Source: Gari tellinella (Eukaryota; Mollusca; Bivalvia; Cardiida; Psammobiidae). From it: DNA of 64,000 nt. The DNA lies in NCBI GenBank assembly GCA_922989275.2, contig OV277869.1, positions 25,802,189-25,866,188 of the forward strand, read 5' to 3'. The notes under the pieces were generated by a model that saw only the letters and a list, made by a program, of their open reading frames with translations, made no database searches and had not been told where the DNA came from. Position 1 is the first letter of the stretch; every line of letters begins with the position of its first letter. The translations under genes and the position numbers were made by a program. Shown in pieces: positions 11,759-22,945 of this stretch.

Positions 11759-12951
11759 CTCACCCAAAAAAGAAACCTTACACTTTATAAATTTAAATAA
11801 ATTTTAAATCGAAGCACAACATACATATTTTCGTGTAACAGTATATTGGTTTATCGTTACACAACACCTGTGTTAAATTCTAACTGTGCTACTTGCTAAA
11901 CTCCGTCAAAACCGAATTACCTTGTTTTGCACGTGGACCACGTACAGGGCACTTCCGGTCAGATATCATATCAACTAAAGTATCACAATTTAGCTAAGGT
12001 ACACCGAAACAAAAATCACAACACAAAAGTAACAAATAAATAATGCCTACGCTGTCAAGAGCAGAGAAACAAAACATTTTGGAATTTACAGGCTAAGGTG
12101 TCTCCGTTTGACGTCACTCGGACGTCTAACTCACTAGGAATGTAGTTTTAAAATTGGTGTGACATCTGGGACATACTGGCACTATGTTTGAGCGTCCAAA
12201 ATTAGTTAGACCAAAAGCAACTAGCCAACGGCAGGTGCATGCTATTGTCTTACGTCAATTACGTAACACATTTACAACCGCGACTCTGACTGTGCGCTAC
12301 GTTAAAGTGAGTCCACACACTGTGCGCAATATGTTTCTGACACAGAATCGCCCTATTAAGGCCCGACTTCCATTTACTTGAAGTGTTATAACATTACGTC
12401 ACTGACGTGAACGGCTGCAATTGGCGCGTAGACAGCGTCATTTGTGTCGGAGGGAGTGGAATTCCGTACTTGTAACAGGCGAGTCGAGGTACAATCTCAG
12501 TTTTAGCAACGTTTTGGACACAAAAACAATCTTAACAACGACGGCGACTTCGCGTATGCCCTCACGCTGGAATGGAACAACGTGTCTAATCAATTGATCA
12601 AGCGCTACGTTAACTCAATAAGAAGGCTTTAACTGGCACTCACACGGACTAGAGATAGTGTTTAGCGCTAATAAGGCCCACAGGAAAATGAAACAATGCG
12701 CACACGTTTGACTAATGTGACAGCAAATGACAAGCTTGCACATACATGCATATACTGACATTTTCGTTTTGCACCCCTACCATATAAACTGACGTCTAAA
12801 TCACTCATTACAAATGCAAGAAAGCTCAAAATTCACAGACATGTTCCAAACACATCAAAGTAGAGTTAACAGCTTCAAAAGATATAACACGCCCATCCAT
12901 TTCCAGGAAAATAGGCCCACTATGTAGTGTAAGGTTTCTTTTTTAGGCGAA
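11759..12951 (+). mobile_element. Degenerate Tc1-like transposon
   Basis: Inverted ends share AAAAAAGAAACCTTACACT, at 11765-11785 and about 12926-12945. TA lies outside each proposed end. The element encloses the transposase remnant at 12042-12560. Confidence 0.6.
12042..12560 (+). pseudogene. Tc1-like (DD34E) transposase remnant
   Basis: A candidate N-terminus MPTLSRAEKQNILEF at 12042 is followed by stops. The open piece 12184-12381 carries LRNTFTTATLTVRYVKVSPH, then TVRNM, matching the helix-turn-helix region of Tc1 transposases (RNRF...TVRNRL). Around 12421-12510 the frame gives CRREWNSVLVTGESRYNLSF, the position of the family's VLFTDESRFNL block. The catalytic Asp reads Gly here (VTGES). 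Stops and shifts show the copy is dead. Confidence 0.65.
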
Positions 12952-13095
12952 TATAGAATTATGAGGTTCCAAAATTGTTTACATGCTATACTACAAATTT
13001 GAATGGATTTAGATTAAAACGGATGAAACAGAAAGGTAAAGCTATCAAGCTTCAGTACAACAGGTGAGCGATATCAGGGCCTTCAGGCCCTCTTG

Positions 13096-13187
13096 TACAT
13101 ACATGACGTATATATATATGGACAAAACCTATGTGCACCAAAATATTACCCAAGTGACCTTGTAAAACTTGGCGCCTGTGTTAACTG
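13096..13187 (+). repeat. Fragment of the 4.5 kb HINE-type tandem unit
   Basis: It contains TATATATGGACAAAACC and CAAGTGACCTTG, the words of the unit seen at 4484-5866. The same unit continues at 15417-15560, so the element between them is an insertion. Confidence 0.5.
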
Positions 13188-13317
13188 TTAAAGAGGCTGC
13201 AACCGGATTTAGCATTTGTAAATATATGTCAAATGATTATATAAATGGGTAAGATTTAGTTTAGGATAATAAATTCTGTTAAAAAATGCATTTCCAAAAA
13301 AAAAAAAAAGAAGCTCT

Positions 13318-13405
13318 GGTGGGATTCGAACCCGTGACCCTCCATTGCGGAGACAAACAAGAAAAATGAGGACACGCCTTTACCGCCTCGACCACGGACG
13401 CTCTC
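13318..13405 (-). other. tRNA-like Pol III cassette, copy 1
   Basis: On the minus strand an A-box-like CGTCCGTGGTCGAGGCGG is followed about 60 bases later by a perfect B box GGTTCGAATCC (13322-13332). A run of Ts (the A-run near 13297-13310) could serve as a Pol III terminator. The acceptor and T stems do not pair fully, so this is tRNA-derived rather than a working tRNA. Confidence 0.6.
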
Positions 13406-13411
13406 TATATA

Positions 13412-13956
13412 CACTCAGTACAAAAAGAAACACACTTTTTGTATCACAATCTTATTTTTATGTAGAAGGAATGTATTTTTGAATTATTATTAAATCATTA
13501 TTGAATTGGTAGCATCACAACCAGCACTAATCAGTGCCGTATTTTAAACAAGTTGTAGTTATTTCTTTCGCTGCCAAATCAATCGTGAGGTTTTTACCCC
13601 TTCACAGTCTTATTGTCGTCTGCTTCAATTTTGTTGTTTGCAAGATCGTTTCAAAGTAAAATTCAATGTAGAATGACTTAAATGAAATCGATAAGAGTGT
13701 CAAACAGTTTGGATCCTGATCAGACGCCGCGTTACGCGGCGTCTGATCAGGATTCAAACTGTTTGCAAATGCATTTTGGCGTCATTAGGAGGGAAATGGT
13801 TAAAAGGCAGCACAATGTTTTTTGAGTATTTTTTCCTGAACTTGTTGCAGAATTAAATAAATCTTGAGATATGGCCTTTCTTTTCTAATTTTCCTAAAAA
13901 ACAATATATCCTAATCTGCGCCTGAGCACGATGTGCGTTTCTTTTTGCACTGAGTG
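13412..13956. mobile_element. Tc1-like MITE with CACTCAGT ends, carrying a nested P1
   Basis: The ends CACTCAGTACAAAAAGAAAC and ...TTGCACTGAGTG are flanked by TA (13410-13411 and 13957-13958). The uninterrupted host phrase is at about 33750-33765. Inside, a P1 MITE spans roughly 13557-13800, with its palindromic core at 13698-13766 and loop GCGTTACGC. Confidence 0.72.
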
Positions 13957-14159
13957 TATATGGTAGCGAATTAACGTACTTCACTGGTAGTGATTAATAG
14001 TACATTACTCGGCTCCGGTTTATGTCAGAGCCCGTGTAGAGAAGCAACAACAACAACAAAACCGTCGGCTGACGCTATTGAAAAACGATGGAATATAATT
14101 AAAAAAAACTAAGATTCGGTGACGATTCTTGAGACTTTTCTTGGACTGATCATATTTTT

Positions 14160-15318
14160 AGCTCACCTGAGCCAAAGGCTCAGGATGAGCTATTGTGATC
14201 GCTCTTCGTCCGTCGTCCGTCTGCCGTCGTCCGTCCACATTTTCAAACAACATCTCCTCAGAAACCACTGACCCGATTTCAACCAAACTTTGTCAGAATC
14301 ATCAGTGACAAGGGGGAACGAAATCTTGTTCAAAGATTTTGGCTAGATTTATTCCCCTTGCTGTGGGACCAGGTTTTCTAACATGACCGTATAGACAACT
14401 TTTAATGCATAAGAAAATCTTCAAAAATCTTCTTCTCAGAAACCCAAAGGCCCAGACCTTTGATATTTGGTTTGTATCATAACCTAATGATTTTCTACCA
14501 ACACTGTTCAAATGTTGACCCTGGGGCCAAAAATGGCCCCACCCTGGGGCTTATCAGTTTTTCTTAGGAAAACCTTTAAAAATCTTCTTCTCAGAAACCG
14601 TATGGCCTAGATCATTGATATTTGACATGTAGCTTTGCCTTATGGTCCTCTACCAAGATTGTTCAAATTATGACCCCCCGGTCAAAATTGGCCCCGCCCC
14701 GGAGCTTATCAGTTTTACATAGACTTATATAGGAAAACCTTTAAAAATCCTTCTCAGAAACCGTATAGTCTAGATCATTAATATTTGACATGTAGCTTTG
14801 CCTTTAGGTCCTCTACCAAGATTGTTCAAATTATGACCCCCGGGCCAAAAAAGGCCCCGGCCTCGGGCTTATCAGTTTTTCATAGGAAAACCTTTAAAAA
14901 TCTTCTTCTCTGAAACCGTCAGGCCCAGATCATTTATATTTGACATGTAGCTTTGCCTTATAGTCCTCTACTAAAGTTGTTCAAATTATGACCCCCGGGT
15001 CAAAATTGGCCCCGCCCCGGGGCTTATCAGTTTTACATGGACTTATATAGGAAAACCTTTACAAATCTCGGGCTTATTAGTTTTTCATAGGAAAAATCTT
15101 CTTCTCTGAAACCGTAAGGCCTAGATCATTTATATTTGACATGTAGCTTTGCCCTATGGTCCTCTACCAAGATTGTTCAAATTATGACCCCTGGATCAAA
15201 TTTGGCCCCGCCCCGGGGCTTATCAGTTATATCAGCTATATCAAAATGTTGTCTTGCCCAGTCAGATTCTATGGTATAATGTTTCAGGTGAGCGAAATGT
15301 GGTCCTCTGGGCCTCTTG
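14160..15318 (+). mobile_element. HINE-like element inserted in tRNA-like element copy 1
   Basis: It begins AGCTCACCTGAGCCAAAGGC and ends with CAGGTGAGCGAAATG, a hairpin of GG-CC type and CTCTTG. Units alternate near 155 and 163 bp, the difference being an optional ACATAGACTTATAT. The host T-run has 5 T before and 4 T after, against 7 in the uninterrupted copies at 27448 and 33953. Confidence 0.72.
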
Positions 15319-15416
15319 TTTTAATGTCAGAAGCCAAATAATGCCGCAAATTTGCTTTTATTTGAGTATTTTATTTTATTTTGACAAGTACACCATCCGG
15401 TTGCGAGTCGCTTTAA

Positions 15417-15560
15417 GGTTAAAAAAAAGATTAACTCCCATGTCCCTTGAATTATTACTGAATTTTTTGTTGCATGTGTATATGGACAAGACCTTCCAAT
15501 GCACACAAAAAGTTTGACCCAGTGAACATGACCTTGAATTTAGGGCCCGCCTTTAGTTTA
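15417..15560 (+). repeat. Continuation of the interrupted HINE-type tandem unit
   Basis: It has CCCATGTCCCTTGAATT, ATATGGACAAGACC and a GACCTTGAATTTAGGGC tail, as in 4484-5866. Confidence 0.5.
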
Positions 15561-15859
15561 TAACTTTATAAAGTTTATACATGTATGTTTATCTTACCTC
15601 CTACTAGATTCTAGACATCCCATTGGTCAATCTCACGAGAAGACGCCATTAAACCCATATTGGGTCAGTAAGATGCCTCAAATTCATATGAGGTATTTAC
15701 AAGAGTTAATTCCCTTGCTTGAAGCCATATGGATTTCTCCAAGTTATGAATATTAGAAGATAATCAAAGCACTGAAAGTACTGAAGTGGGTGTGTCCTTG
15801 TTAAAGGATGAAAAAAGTAGTTGATAAAGAGAGAGTGAATGTCATATTTACAGTAAGCT
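15561..15859. other. No recognised feature
   Basis: AT-rich sequence; no gene, splice-bounded frame or repeat family of this window was seen. Confidence 0.3.
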
Positions 15860-15912
15860 TTCAAAGTTTGAAAAAGGCCCATGTGGGCCTAAATATCGCT
15901 CACCTGGGAAAA
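15860..15912 (-). mobile_element. 3' end fragment of a HINE-like element, minus strand
   Basis: AAGGCCCATGTGGGCC then ATATCGCTCACCTGGG is the reverse complement of the family's 3' hairpin and subterminal repeat. The body is not present in recognisable form. Confidence 0.45.
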
Positions 15913-16139
15913 CCCAGAAAACGGGCACATGACCCCTGGGATGGGATCATTATCACCCCAAGGACATAATTTAAAATAGCTTGCTGATGAAACTGCTAAT
16001 GAAGTGTTCTGTCAAATATCTAAGCTCATGGCTTTGTTCATGGTTTCAGACAGAAAGATTTTTAATTGAGAAAAAACAAACTATTTTTAGCTGCAAACTG
16101 TCAAAACAACAATTTAATGTAATGTATGGAATGTCATAA

Positions 16140-16740
16140 TGACATTGTCTGATCTAAAATATGTCGAACAGTTGGGATTTTGATTAGACGCAGCGTTACG
16201 CGAGATCTTGGTTCACACTGCTAACACTCTGATGTATAAAAATGTATTGCAGCGAGTTTAGTAGATATCATAATGACACCCATTGCAATCTTTACTGTCT
16301 GTAACTAATACTCGATAAGTATTTGATAATTAAAACACTTTTAAATGCAGAAGTGTTAATTTGTGTTTAAGAGAGCTGGCTTATACATGATGCAATTAAA
16401 AGTTAATGTTTCTACACGAGTGATTTTTATGCATTGTATTTCGTCATGAAATAGCATGCAGAGTGTCAAACAGTTTATCCAGATCTCATCTGGATGCAAA
16501 CTATTTGCAACAGTAATAATGAATTCGCGGTATCGTGTATAAGGTTAATAATCGTCTTGATTAAAACTATTTCCAACAATAATCATACTTCAAAATTGAG
16601 TATGAAAGTCTCGTCTGCAAATTTCGTCTTAGTGGATTGTAATGCATTTCATATCAACATAGAATAGCATCCGAGTGTAAAGCAGTTGTACCAGATCTCA
16701 TCTCGATCTAAAATATTTGCAAAAAAATGATTTTACAAAA
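16140..16740. repeat. Decayed P1-type palindromes
   Basis: Three weak copies of the P1 core occur near 16165-16225, 16460-16512 and 16672-16722. Each has a version of GTGTCAAACAGT and AGATCTCATCT, most with the centre deleted. Confidence 0.4.
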
Positions 16741-17205
16741 TAATCACTCTGGAAAATTGGGGTTTTTTTTGGCTCGGAGAGCCTTTATCGAATCCTTAAG
16801 AAAAATATTGGTGCGAGTCTAGCTCCCCCAACAAACAAATCCTGTCACACGGGGTTTACATATGCTATCCAATGGAGCTTCAGTTGCTGGATACGTCACT
16901 ATCAGATAAACCGTGTAGTAGCAGCACTGAGTTAAACTCAGGATCCTGAGTCTGTACCTGTGGTGATTTAAACACCGTATTTACTCCCTTGTAATAAACA
17001 TTCACCTAGTAGCCATAGCATACGATGCATTATAAGACATTCACATTACAAAATTCTTTAGGGTCTTTAAGCGCTGCAGGTTACTGCATGGCAATGGTAA
17101 TGCAGAAACTCCATAATTAGCTTTCTGCATTACTTTGTTCTACATTAAACTGAAAGTCCGAGCCTGCAGTACTACAGTACTTTGATTTTATATCTTTATA
17201 AATCG
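16741..17205. other. No recognised feature
   Basis: Mixed-composition sequence without a gene, splice-bounded frame or known repeat. Confidence 0.3.
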
Positions 17206-17710
17206 CACCCGATTGGTCAAACAGTACGTATCACGATTTGATCTGGATCCAAACTATTTGCAGCAATAATCATGAATTCGCTCGTAGCGTGCAGTCATTT
17301 GGATTGAAACTAAAATCGCACAGAGTGTCAAACAGTTCGTATCACCATCTGATCTGGACCCAAACTGTTTGTAGCAATAATCACGAAATCGACCGTAACA
17401 TGCTGAAGGTAAATATTCATCTGAATCCAAACAAAAATCGCACAGAGTGCCAAACACATCGTATCACGATCTAGTCTGGGTCCAAACTATTTGCAGCCAT
17501 TATCAGGAATTCGACGTCACGTGCAGAAGGAAAATATTCATCTGGATCCGAACTTTAAAATCGCACCGAGTGTCAAACAGTTCTTATCACGATCTGAACT
17601 GGATCCAAACTATTTGCAGCAACAGTCACGAAATCGCCAGTAACGTGCAGAAGGTTAATATTCATCTGAATCTAAACTGTAAAATCGCACAGAGAGTCAA
17701 TGTACTGAGG
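17205..17710 (+). repeat. P1-derived minisatellite, unit 122-124 bp
   Basis: Phrases of the type CACAGAGTGTCAAACAGTTC recur at 17319, 17441, 17564 and 17688, spacing 122, 123 and 124. A further copy, less alike, begins near 17208. Each unit holds a collapsed P1 core plus a spacer with AATATTCATCTGAATCC. Confidence 0.65.
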
Positions 17711-17744
17711 CACGGAATTATTCTGTGTCTGATGTAAGCCGCGC

Positions 17745-17975
17745 CGCATTCTTAACCACCCTTTGCCTGCTGGACGAGACTTTATTGATTTTCGCAAACA
17801 GTTTAGATCCAGATCAGACACCGCGTTACGAGGTGTCTGGTCTGGATCCAAATTGTTAAAAATGACACTCTTCATTAGTTTTTTTTACTTGAAAATGTAT
17901 AAATCTAAATTAAAATAAACTTTGCAGACGACAATTTTGAAGCAGACGACATCATCGGAGCCTAAGCGTTGACAT
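17745..17975. mobile_element. P1 palindromic MITE
   Basis: TTAACCACCCTTTGCCTGCTG marks the left end. The palindrome at 17793-17857 has arms with CAAACAGTTTAGATCC and loop GCGTTACG. The right end is eroded. Confidence 0.55.
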
Positions 17976-18487
17976 GTGCCTAGGTAAATGGTACCAGGTT
18001 TTATTAACAGACCCTGGGTCGATTCGGGTACCAGCGTGAAATAAACAGGTGTTGACCTCACATAATCTTGGTAGGCTTTTGTATTCCTGCGCGTAAGGAA
18101 AATATTTATATACTTTCCTTGTTTAACAACTACTTGTCAATATCCTTTTCATTGATTAAGTTAAAACGTTTTAGATCCAAAATTCAAATGAAAATCGGGT
18201 TCACCAGGTGTAAGGCCATAGTTAATAACACACAGACTCATTTACATCGCCCTTTATTTTTAGCCGCCCAAGCTCACAAAATCGGCGTAATCCGGAAGCT
18301 GCTATTTAGCACCCCCTGCTAAATGCTTCGATGTATTGTTCAGCCCCGTCTGGAGATTTTTCCTGAACTACACTGTGGATGTGTCCAAGGACACACCCAC
18401 AAAAACTACAACACAAATTTAAGTTTATAATTGTTCCTCTGACGTTTCACCCGTGGGCTTTTTCAAGGATTTAATATTTATATAATT
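17976..18487. other. No recognised gene; one short hairpin
   Basis: The hairpin GGATGTGTCCAAGGACACAC lies at 18377-18396. Nothing else in this stretch was recognised. Confidence 0.3.
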
Positions 18488-20232
18488 AGCTCACCTGTGC
18501 CAAGGTGAGCTTTTAGGATCGCTGAATGTCCGTCGTCTGTCCATCCACAATTGTTTGTTAACGCTCTAGATAGCGCCTACAAATTTCATCCTATCTTCAT
18601 GAAACTTCATGACAATGTTTGTCTTGATGAAATCTGGGTCAAGTGCGAATGTGGTTCATGTCTGGTCAAAAACTAGGTCACTAGGTCAAATCATAGAAAA
18701 ACCTTGTTAACACTCTAGAGGCTACAAATCTCAATGGATCTTTATGAAACTTGGTCAAACTGTTTGCCTCATTGATATCTAGGGCAAGTTCGAATGTGGA
18801 TCATGTCAGGTCAAAAACTAGGTCACTAGGTCAAATCTTAGAAAAACCTTGTTAACTCTCTAGAGGCTACAAATCTTATTGGATTTTAATGCAACTTGGT
18901 TAGAATGTTTGCCCAATTGGTATCTAGGTCAAGTTTGAATGTGGGTCATTACCGGTCAAAAACTAGGTCACTAGGTCAAATCATAGAAAAACCTTGTTAA
19001 CACTCTAGAGGCTACAAATCTCAATGGATCTTTATGAAACTTGGTCAAAATGTTTGCCTCATTGATATCTAGGTCAAGTTTTTATGTGGGTCATGTCGGG
19101 TAAAAAACTAGGTTACGTTGTCAAATCTTAGAAAAACCTTGTTAACACTCTAGAGGCTACAAATCTTATTGGAATTTAATGCAACTAGGTTAGAATGTTT
19201 GCCCATTTGATATCTAGGTCAAGTTTGAATGTGGGTCATGTCCGGTCAAAAACTAGGTCACTAGGTCAAATCATAGAAAAACCTTGTTAACACTCTAGAG
19301 GCTACAAATCTTACTGGAATTTAATGCAACTTGGTTAGAATGTTTGCCCAATTGATATCTAGGTCAAGATCGAATATGGGTCATGTTTGGTCAACAACTA
19401 GGTCACTAGGTCAAATCATAGAAAAACCTTGTTAACACTCTGAAGGCAACAAATCTCAATGGATTTTAATGAAACTTGGTAAGAATGTTTGCCTTATTGA
19501 TAACCAGGTCAAGTTCTAATGTGGGTCATGTCTTGTCAAAAACTAGGTCACTAGGTCAAATCATAGAAAAACCTTGTTAACACTCTAGAGGCTACAAATC
19601 TCAATGGATTTTTATGAAACTTTGTCAAACTGTTTGCCTCATTGATATCTAGGTCAAGTTCGAATGTGGATCATGTCAGGTCAAAAACTAGGTCACTAGG
19701 TCAAATCTTAGAAAAACCTTGTTAACACTCTAGAGGCTACAAATCTTATTGGATTTTAATGCAACTAGGTTAGAATGTTTGCCCATTTGATATCTAGGTC
19801 AAGTTTGAATGTGGGTCATGTCCGGTCAAAAACTAGGTCACTAGGTCAAATCATAGAAAAACCTTGTTAACACTCTAGAGGCAACAATTCTCAATGAATT
19901 TTAATGAAACTTGGTCAGAATGTTTGCCTTATTGATAACCAGGTCAAGTTCCAATGTGGGTCATGTCCGGTCAAAAAACTAGGTCACTTGGCCAAATCAT
20001 AGAAAAACCTTGTTTACAATCTGAGGCTACAAATCTCAATGGATCTTAATGAAACTTTTTCAGAATGTTTGCCTCATTGATATCTAGGTCAAGTTCGAAT
20101 ATGGGTCATGTCCGCTCAAAAACTAGGTCACTAGGTCAAATCATAGAAAAACCTTGTTAACACTCTAGAGGCTACAAATCTCAATGGATTTTTATGAAAC
20201 TTTGTCAAACTGTTTGCCTCATTGATATCTAG
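18488..20232 (+). repeat. HINE-like 5' end followed by an array of about 12 units of 145 bp
   Basis: The 5' end is AGCTCACCTGTGCCAAGGTG. The phrase AACTAGGTCACTAGGTCAAA recurs at 18671, 18816, 18961, 19106, 19251, 19396, 19541, 19686, 19831, 19977 and 20121, every step being 145 or, twice, 146 and 144. Each unit also has TTAACACTCTAGAGGCTAC. No 3' hairpin end was found, so the element is truncated. Confidence 0.75.
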
Positions 20233-20480
20233 TTGGTCATATTGTTTTTGGTCCGTCTGTTTGTTTGTTCCCAACTTTAACCTTGCCATAACTTTTGGAC
20301 AACATGGGATAGAGACTTTATATTTGGTATGTGTACTTACCAAAAGAAGCTCTTGAGGTCAGTACAACTTTGGTCATGTCTGGCAAAGGTCAAGGTCATT
20401 TGGAGGTCATTTAGATGTAAAATTGGGTGAAAAGGGAGATAACTCATCCTAAATTATTTCAAGTGAATAGGGTTTTAACT
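20233..20480 (+). repeat. Fragment of another tandem-type repeat
   Basis: It has TTTTTGGTCCGTCTGTTTG and repeated GGTCAAGGTCATTTGGAGG words, in the style of the neighbouring elements but not one of the subfamilies described here. Terminal structures are missing. Confidence 0.4.
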
Positions 20481-20827
20481 CATCCTAACTGGCCATAACT
20501 CTTTGATCATATGATCATTTCTTAATTTAGAAATAAGTCCTCAATATGACAATTGACAAACCTTGTTTTAATGACATCAATATGACATGATGCTATGTTG
20601 ATGATGCATTTGAATAAGCTAGAAAAAGCTTGTTTCTTTGTATCGGTACATTTAAACACAACAACAAGGAGTACACTTATAACCTGCTGTATGATTTTAC
20701 TTGAAAGCCAAATGAAAATATTTCTGTGACACCATTCTAGTTTTTCTAAGTTATAAATAAAATGCTTCAAATCAAAGGTTGTCGGTAAGATAAATTTGTT
20801 ATGCCGTGCTAATTGTACCTAATAATT
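20481..20827. other. No recognised feature
   Basis: AT-rich. The minus-strand frame at 20522-20770 does not resemble a known protein. Confidence 0.3.
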
Positions 20828-20914
20828 ATGGAATATACAGTGCCATTAAAAATTAATATGGGACTCGGCTCCGCCTCTTCCCACATGAATTTTTACTGGC
20901 ACTGTATATTCCAT
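20828..20914. repeat. 87 bp palindrome
   Basis: The arms ATGGAATATACAGTGCCA and TGGCACTGTATATTCCAT are exact reverse complements. The centre ACTCGGCTCCGCCTCTT is flanked by further imperfect pairing. Probably a small MITE. Confidence 0.6.
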
Positions 20915-20941
20915 AGTGCCGGTAGGCACACTAAGTAGGGC

Positions 20942-21216
20942 ATAACTAATAGTATATGGACAAGACCTTTTCATGCATGCGAAAAATGACCCTAGTGAAC
21001 TTGAACTTAGGGCCGTTTAAAAGTTTCAATATCTTTATTAGGTTTCAAAAATGCTTATTATTCCTATATCCCTTGAGGTACTGCTTTCATATTTGGTTTA
21101 TGCACAAGACCTTTCCATGCACACACAAAAGTATGACCCCCAGCAAATTTGACCTCAGACTGTGCTTTGAAGTTTCAAAATGTTCAGCCAACAAGCTTTG
21201 TCTTTCTGACAACTCA
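20942..21216 (+). mobile_element. 3' part of a HINE-like element (4.5 kb subfamily)
   Basis: One to two tandem units are followed by a TTGTCTTTCTGACAA hairpin and CTCAAG in a T-run. The next element starts directly after the T-run. Confidence 0.5.
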
Positions 21217-21223
21217 AGTTTTT

Positions 21224-22428
21224 AGCTCACCTGAGCCAAAGGCTCAAGGTGAGCTATTGGGATGGCCCTGTGTCTGTCGTCCGTCGTCGTTAACAATTGC
21301 TTCAAATGACATCTCCTCCTATACCGCTTGGCAGAATTCAACCAAACTTTACATAAATGTTCCTTGGGTCAAGTACTTTCAAATTTGTTAAAAGAATTAA
21401 AAACAATGCAGAAAAAATAAGAAAATCTTAAAAAATCTTCTTGTCAAAATCTGCAAGGGCCAGAGCTTAGATATTTGGCACATAGCATCATCTACAGGTC
21501 CTCTATAAAGTTTGTTCAAATTATGCCCCTGGGGTCAAAATTGGCCCCGCCTCGGGGGTCACCGTTTTACATAGAGTTATATAGTGAAATTTTCAAATGT
21601 CTTCTTCTCTGAAACTAATATGGCCAGAGCTTTGATATTTGGCATGATGACACTTCTAGATGTCCTTTACCAAAATTGTTCAAATGGTTCTGGTCGGTTG
21701 CATAACTAGGTCACAGGAGCTAAAAATATATTTTTTCAATGAAAACTTAAAAAATCTTCTTGTCAAAATCTGCAAGGGCCAGAGCTTATATATTTGGCAC
21801 ATAGCATTGCCTACAGGTCCTCTATTAAGTTTGTTCAAATTATGCCCCTGGGGTCAAAATTGGCCTCGCCCCTGGGGTCACCGTTTTACATAGAGTTATA
21901 TAGTGAAATTTTCAAACATCTTCTTCTCTGAAACTTATATGGCCAGAGCTTTGATATTTGGCATGATGACACTTCTAGATGTCCAATACCAAAATTGTTC
22001 AAATGGTTTTGGTTGGTTGCATAACTAGGTCACAGGAGCTAAAAATAGATTTTTTTTCAATGAAAACTTAAAAAATCTTCTTGTTTGAAACTACAAGGGC
22101 CAGCGCTTAGATATTTGACACATAGCATTGCCTACAGGTCCTCTATCAAGTTTGTCCAAAATATGCCCCTGGGATCAAAATTGGCCACGCCCTGGGGGTC
22201 ACAGTTTTACATAGAGTTATATAGAGAAAATTTCAAACGTCTTCTTCTCTGAAACTAATATGGCCAGAGCTTTTATATTCGGTATGGTGACACTTTCAAA
22301 TATTTTTTACATATTTTGTTTAAATGGTTACAGTCTGTTGCATATCTAGTTCAGTCCTGGACATAAATGAATATCTCCATTTTTTCAGCTATTCTCAGGT
22401 GAGCGAAATATGCCCCATGGGGCTCTTG
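21224..22428 (+). mobile_element. Complete HINE-like element in a head-to-tail series
   Basis: It begins AGCTCACCTGAGCCAAAGGC. Units of about 300 bp contain CTTGTCAAAATCTGCAAGGG and ATATGGCCAGAGCTTTGAT. It ends TCTCAGGTGAGCGAAATATG, a CCCCATGGGG hairpin and CTCTTG. Both neighbours abut it with only a T-run between. Confidence 0.68.
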
Positions 22429-22432
22429 TTTT

Positions 22433-22785
22433 AGCTCACCTGAGTTGAAGGCTCAAAGTGAGCTGTTGTGATCGTCCGTCGTCCGTCTGTCCGTCCGTTC
22501 AAATTTACTTCAAGTGACATCTCCTCTGAAACCGAGAGTTTTAGGGAAAAAATAACTTGCTCACGGTGTTCCTTGGATGCTTCTCTACAGAAATTGTTAA
22601 AATGAAAGTTAAAAGTGGACTACTTATTGAAATTTATTACAAAAAGCGAAAAACTTTAAACAATATTCTTGTCAAAAACTATTAGGCTCACAAGTTTGAT
22701 ATTGTGTCTATAGTATGTTCTGGTGGATCTCTCTGAAAATTGTTCAAATCAAAGCCCATATTCACCATAGGGATTTTTTCATTGT
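22433..22785 (+). mobile_element. 5' part of the next HINE-like element
   Basis: AGCTCACCTGAGTTGAAGGC starts four T after the previous CTCTTG. The interior follows the family for about 350 bases and then is lost. Confidence 0.55.
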
Positions 22786-22869
22786 CGCTTTATTCAGGTT
22801 TTACTGTGTTTTACTGCAGGTTCAAGCAGGTTGAACTGTTTTTGTGATCCACCCTTATACTAAATCACC

Positions 22870-22945
22870 TATATTTGCAAACAGTTTGGATCCAGGTCAG
22901 ATGCTACATTATGCTGCATCTAATCTGGCTCCAAACTATTTGCCA
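22870..22945. repeat. P1 palindromic core
   Basis: The arms GCAAACAGTTTGGATCCAGG and GGCTCCAAACTATTTGC surround the loop ATTATGCT. The outer MITE ends are not preserved. Confidence 0.5.

Larger units (their letters stand above)
9991..13095 (+). mobile_element. HINE-like element carrying two nested insertions
   Basis: It begins AGCTCAGGGTGAAC and contains units with TTTACACTCTAGAGGC and CAATCTTTCTCAAACTTGC. It ends with CAGGTGAGCGAT, a GGGCC-TTCA-GGCCC hairpin and TCTTG. A different HINE-like element (10232-11243) and a degenerate Tc1-like copy (11759-12951) interrupt it. Confidence 0.55.
13192..15412 (-). mobile_element. TTAA-flanked tRNA-like element, copy 1, split by two insertions
   Basis: The terminal repeats are AGAGGCTGCAACCGG and ...CCGGTTGCGAGTCGCT, with TTAA at 13188-13191 and 15413-15416. 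The native parts are 13192-13409, 13957-14159 and 15319-15412. A Tc1-like MITE and a HINE-like element separate these. The tRNA-like cassette is on the minus strand. Confidence 0.75.
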
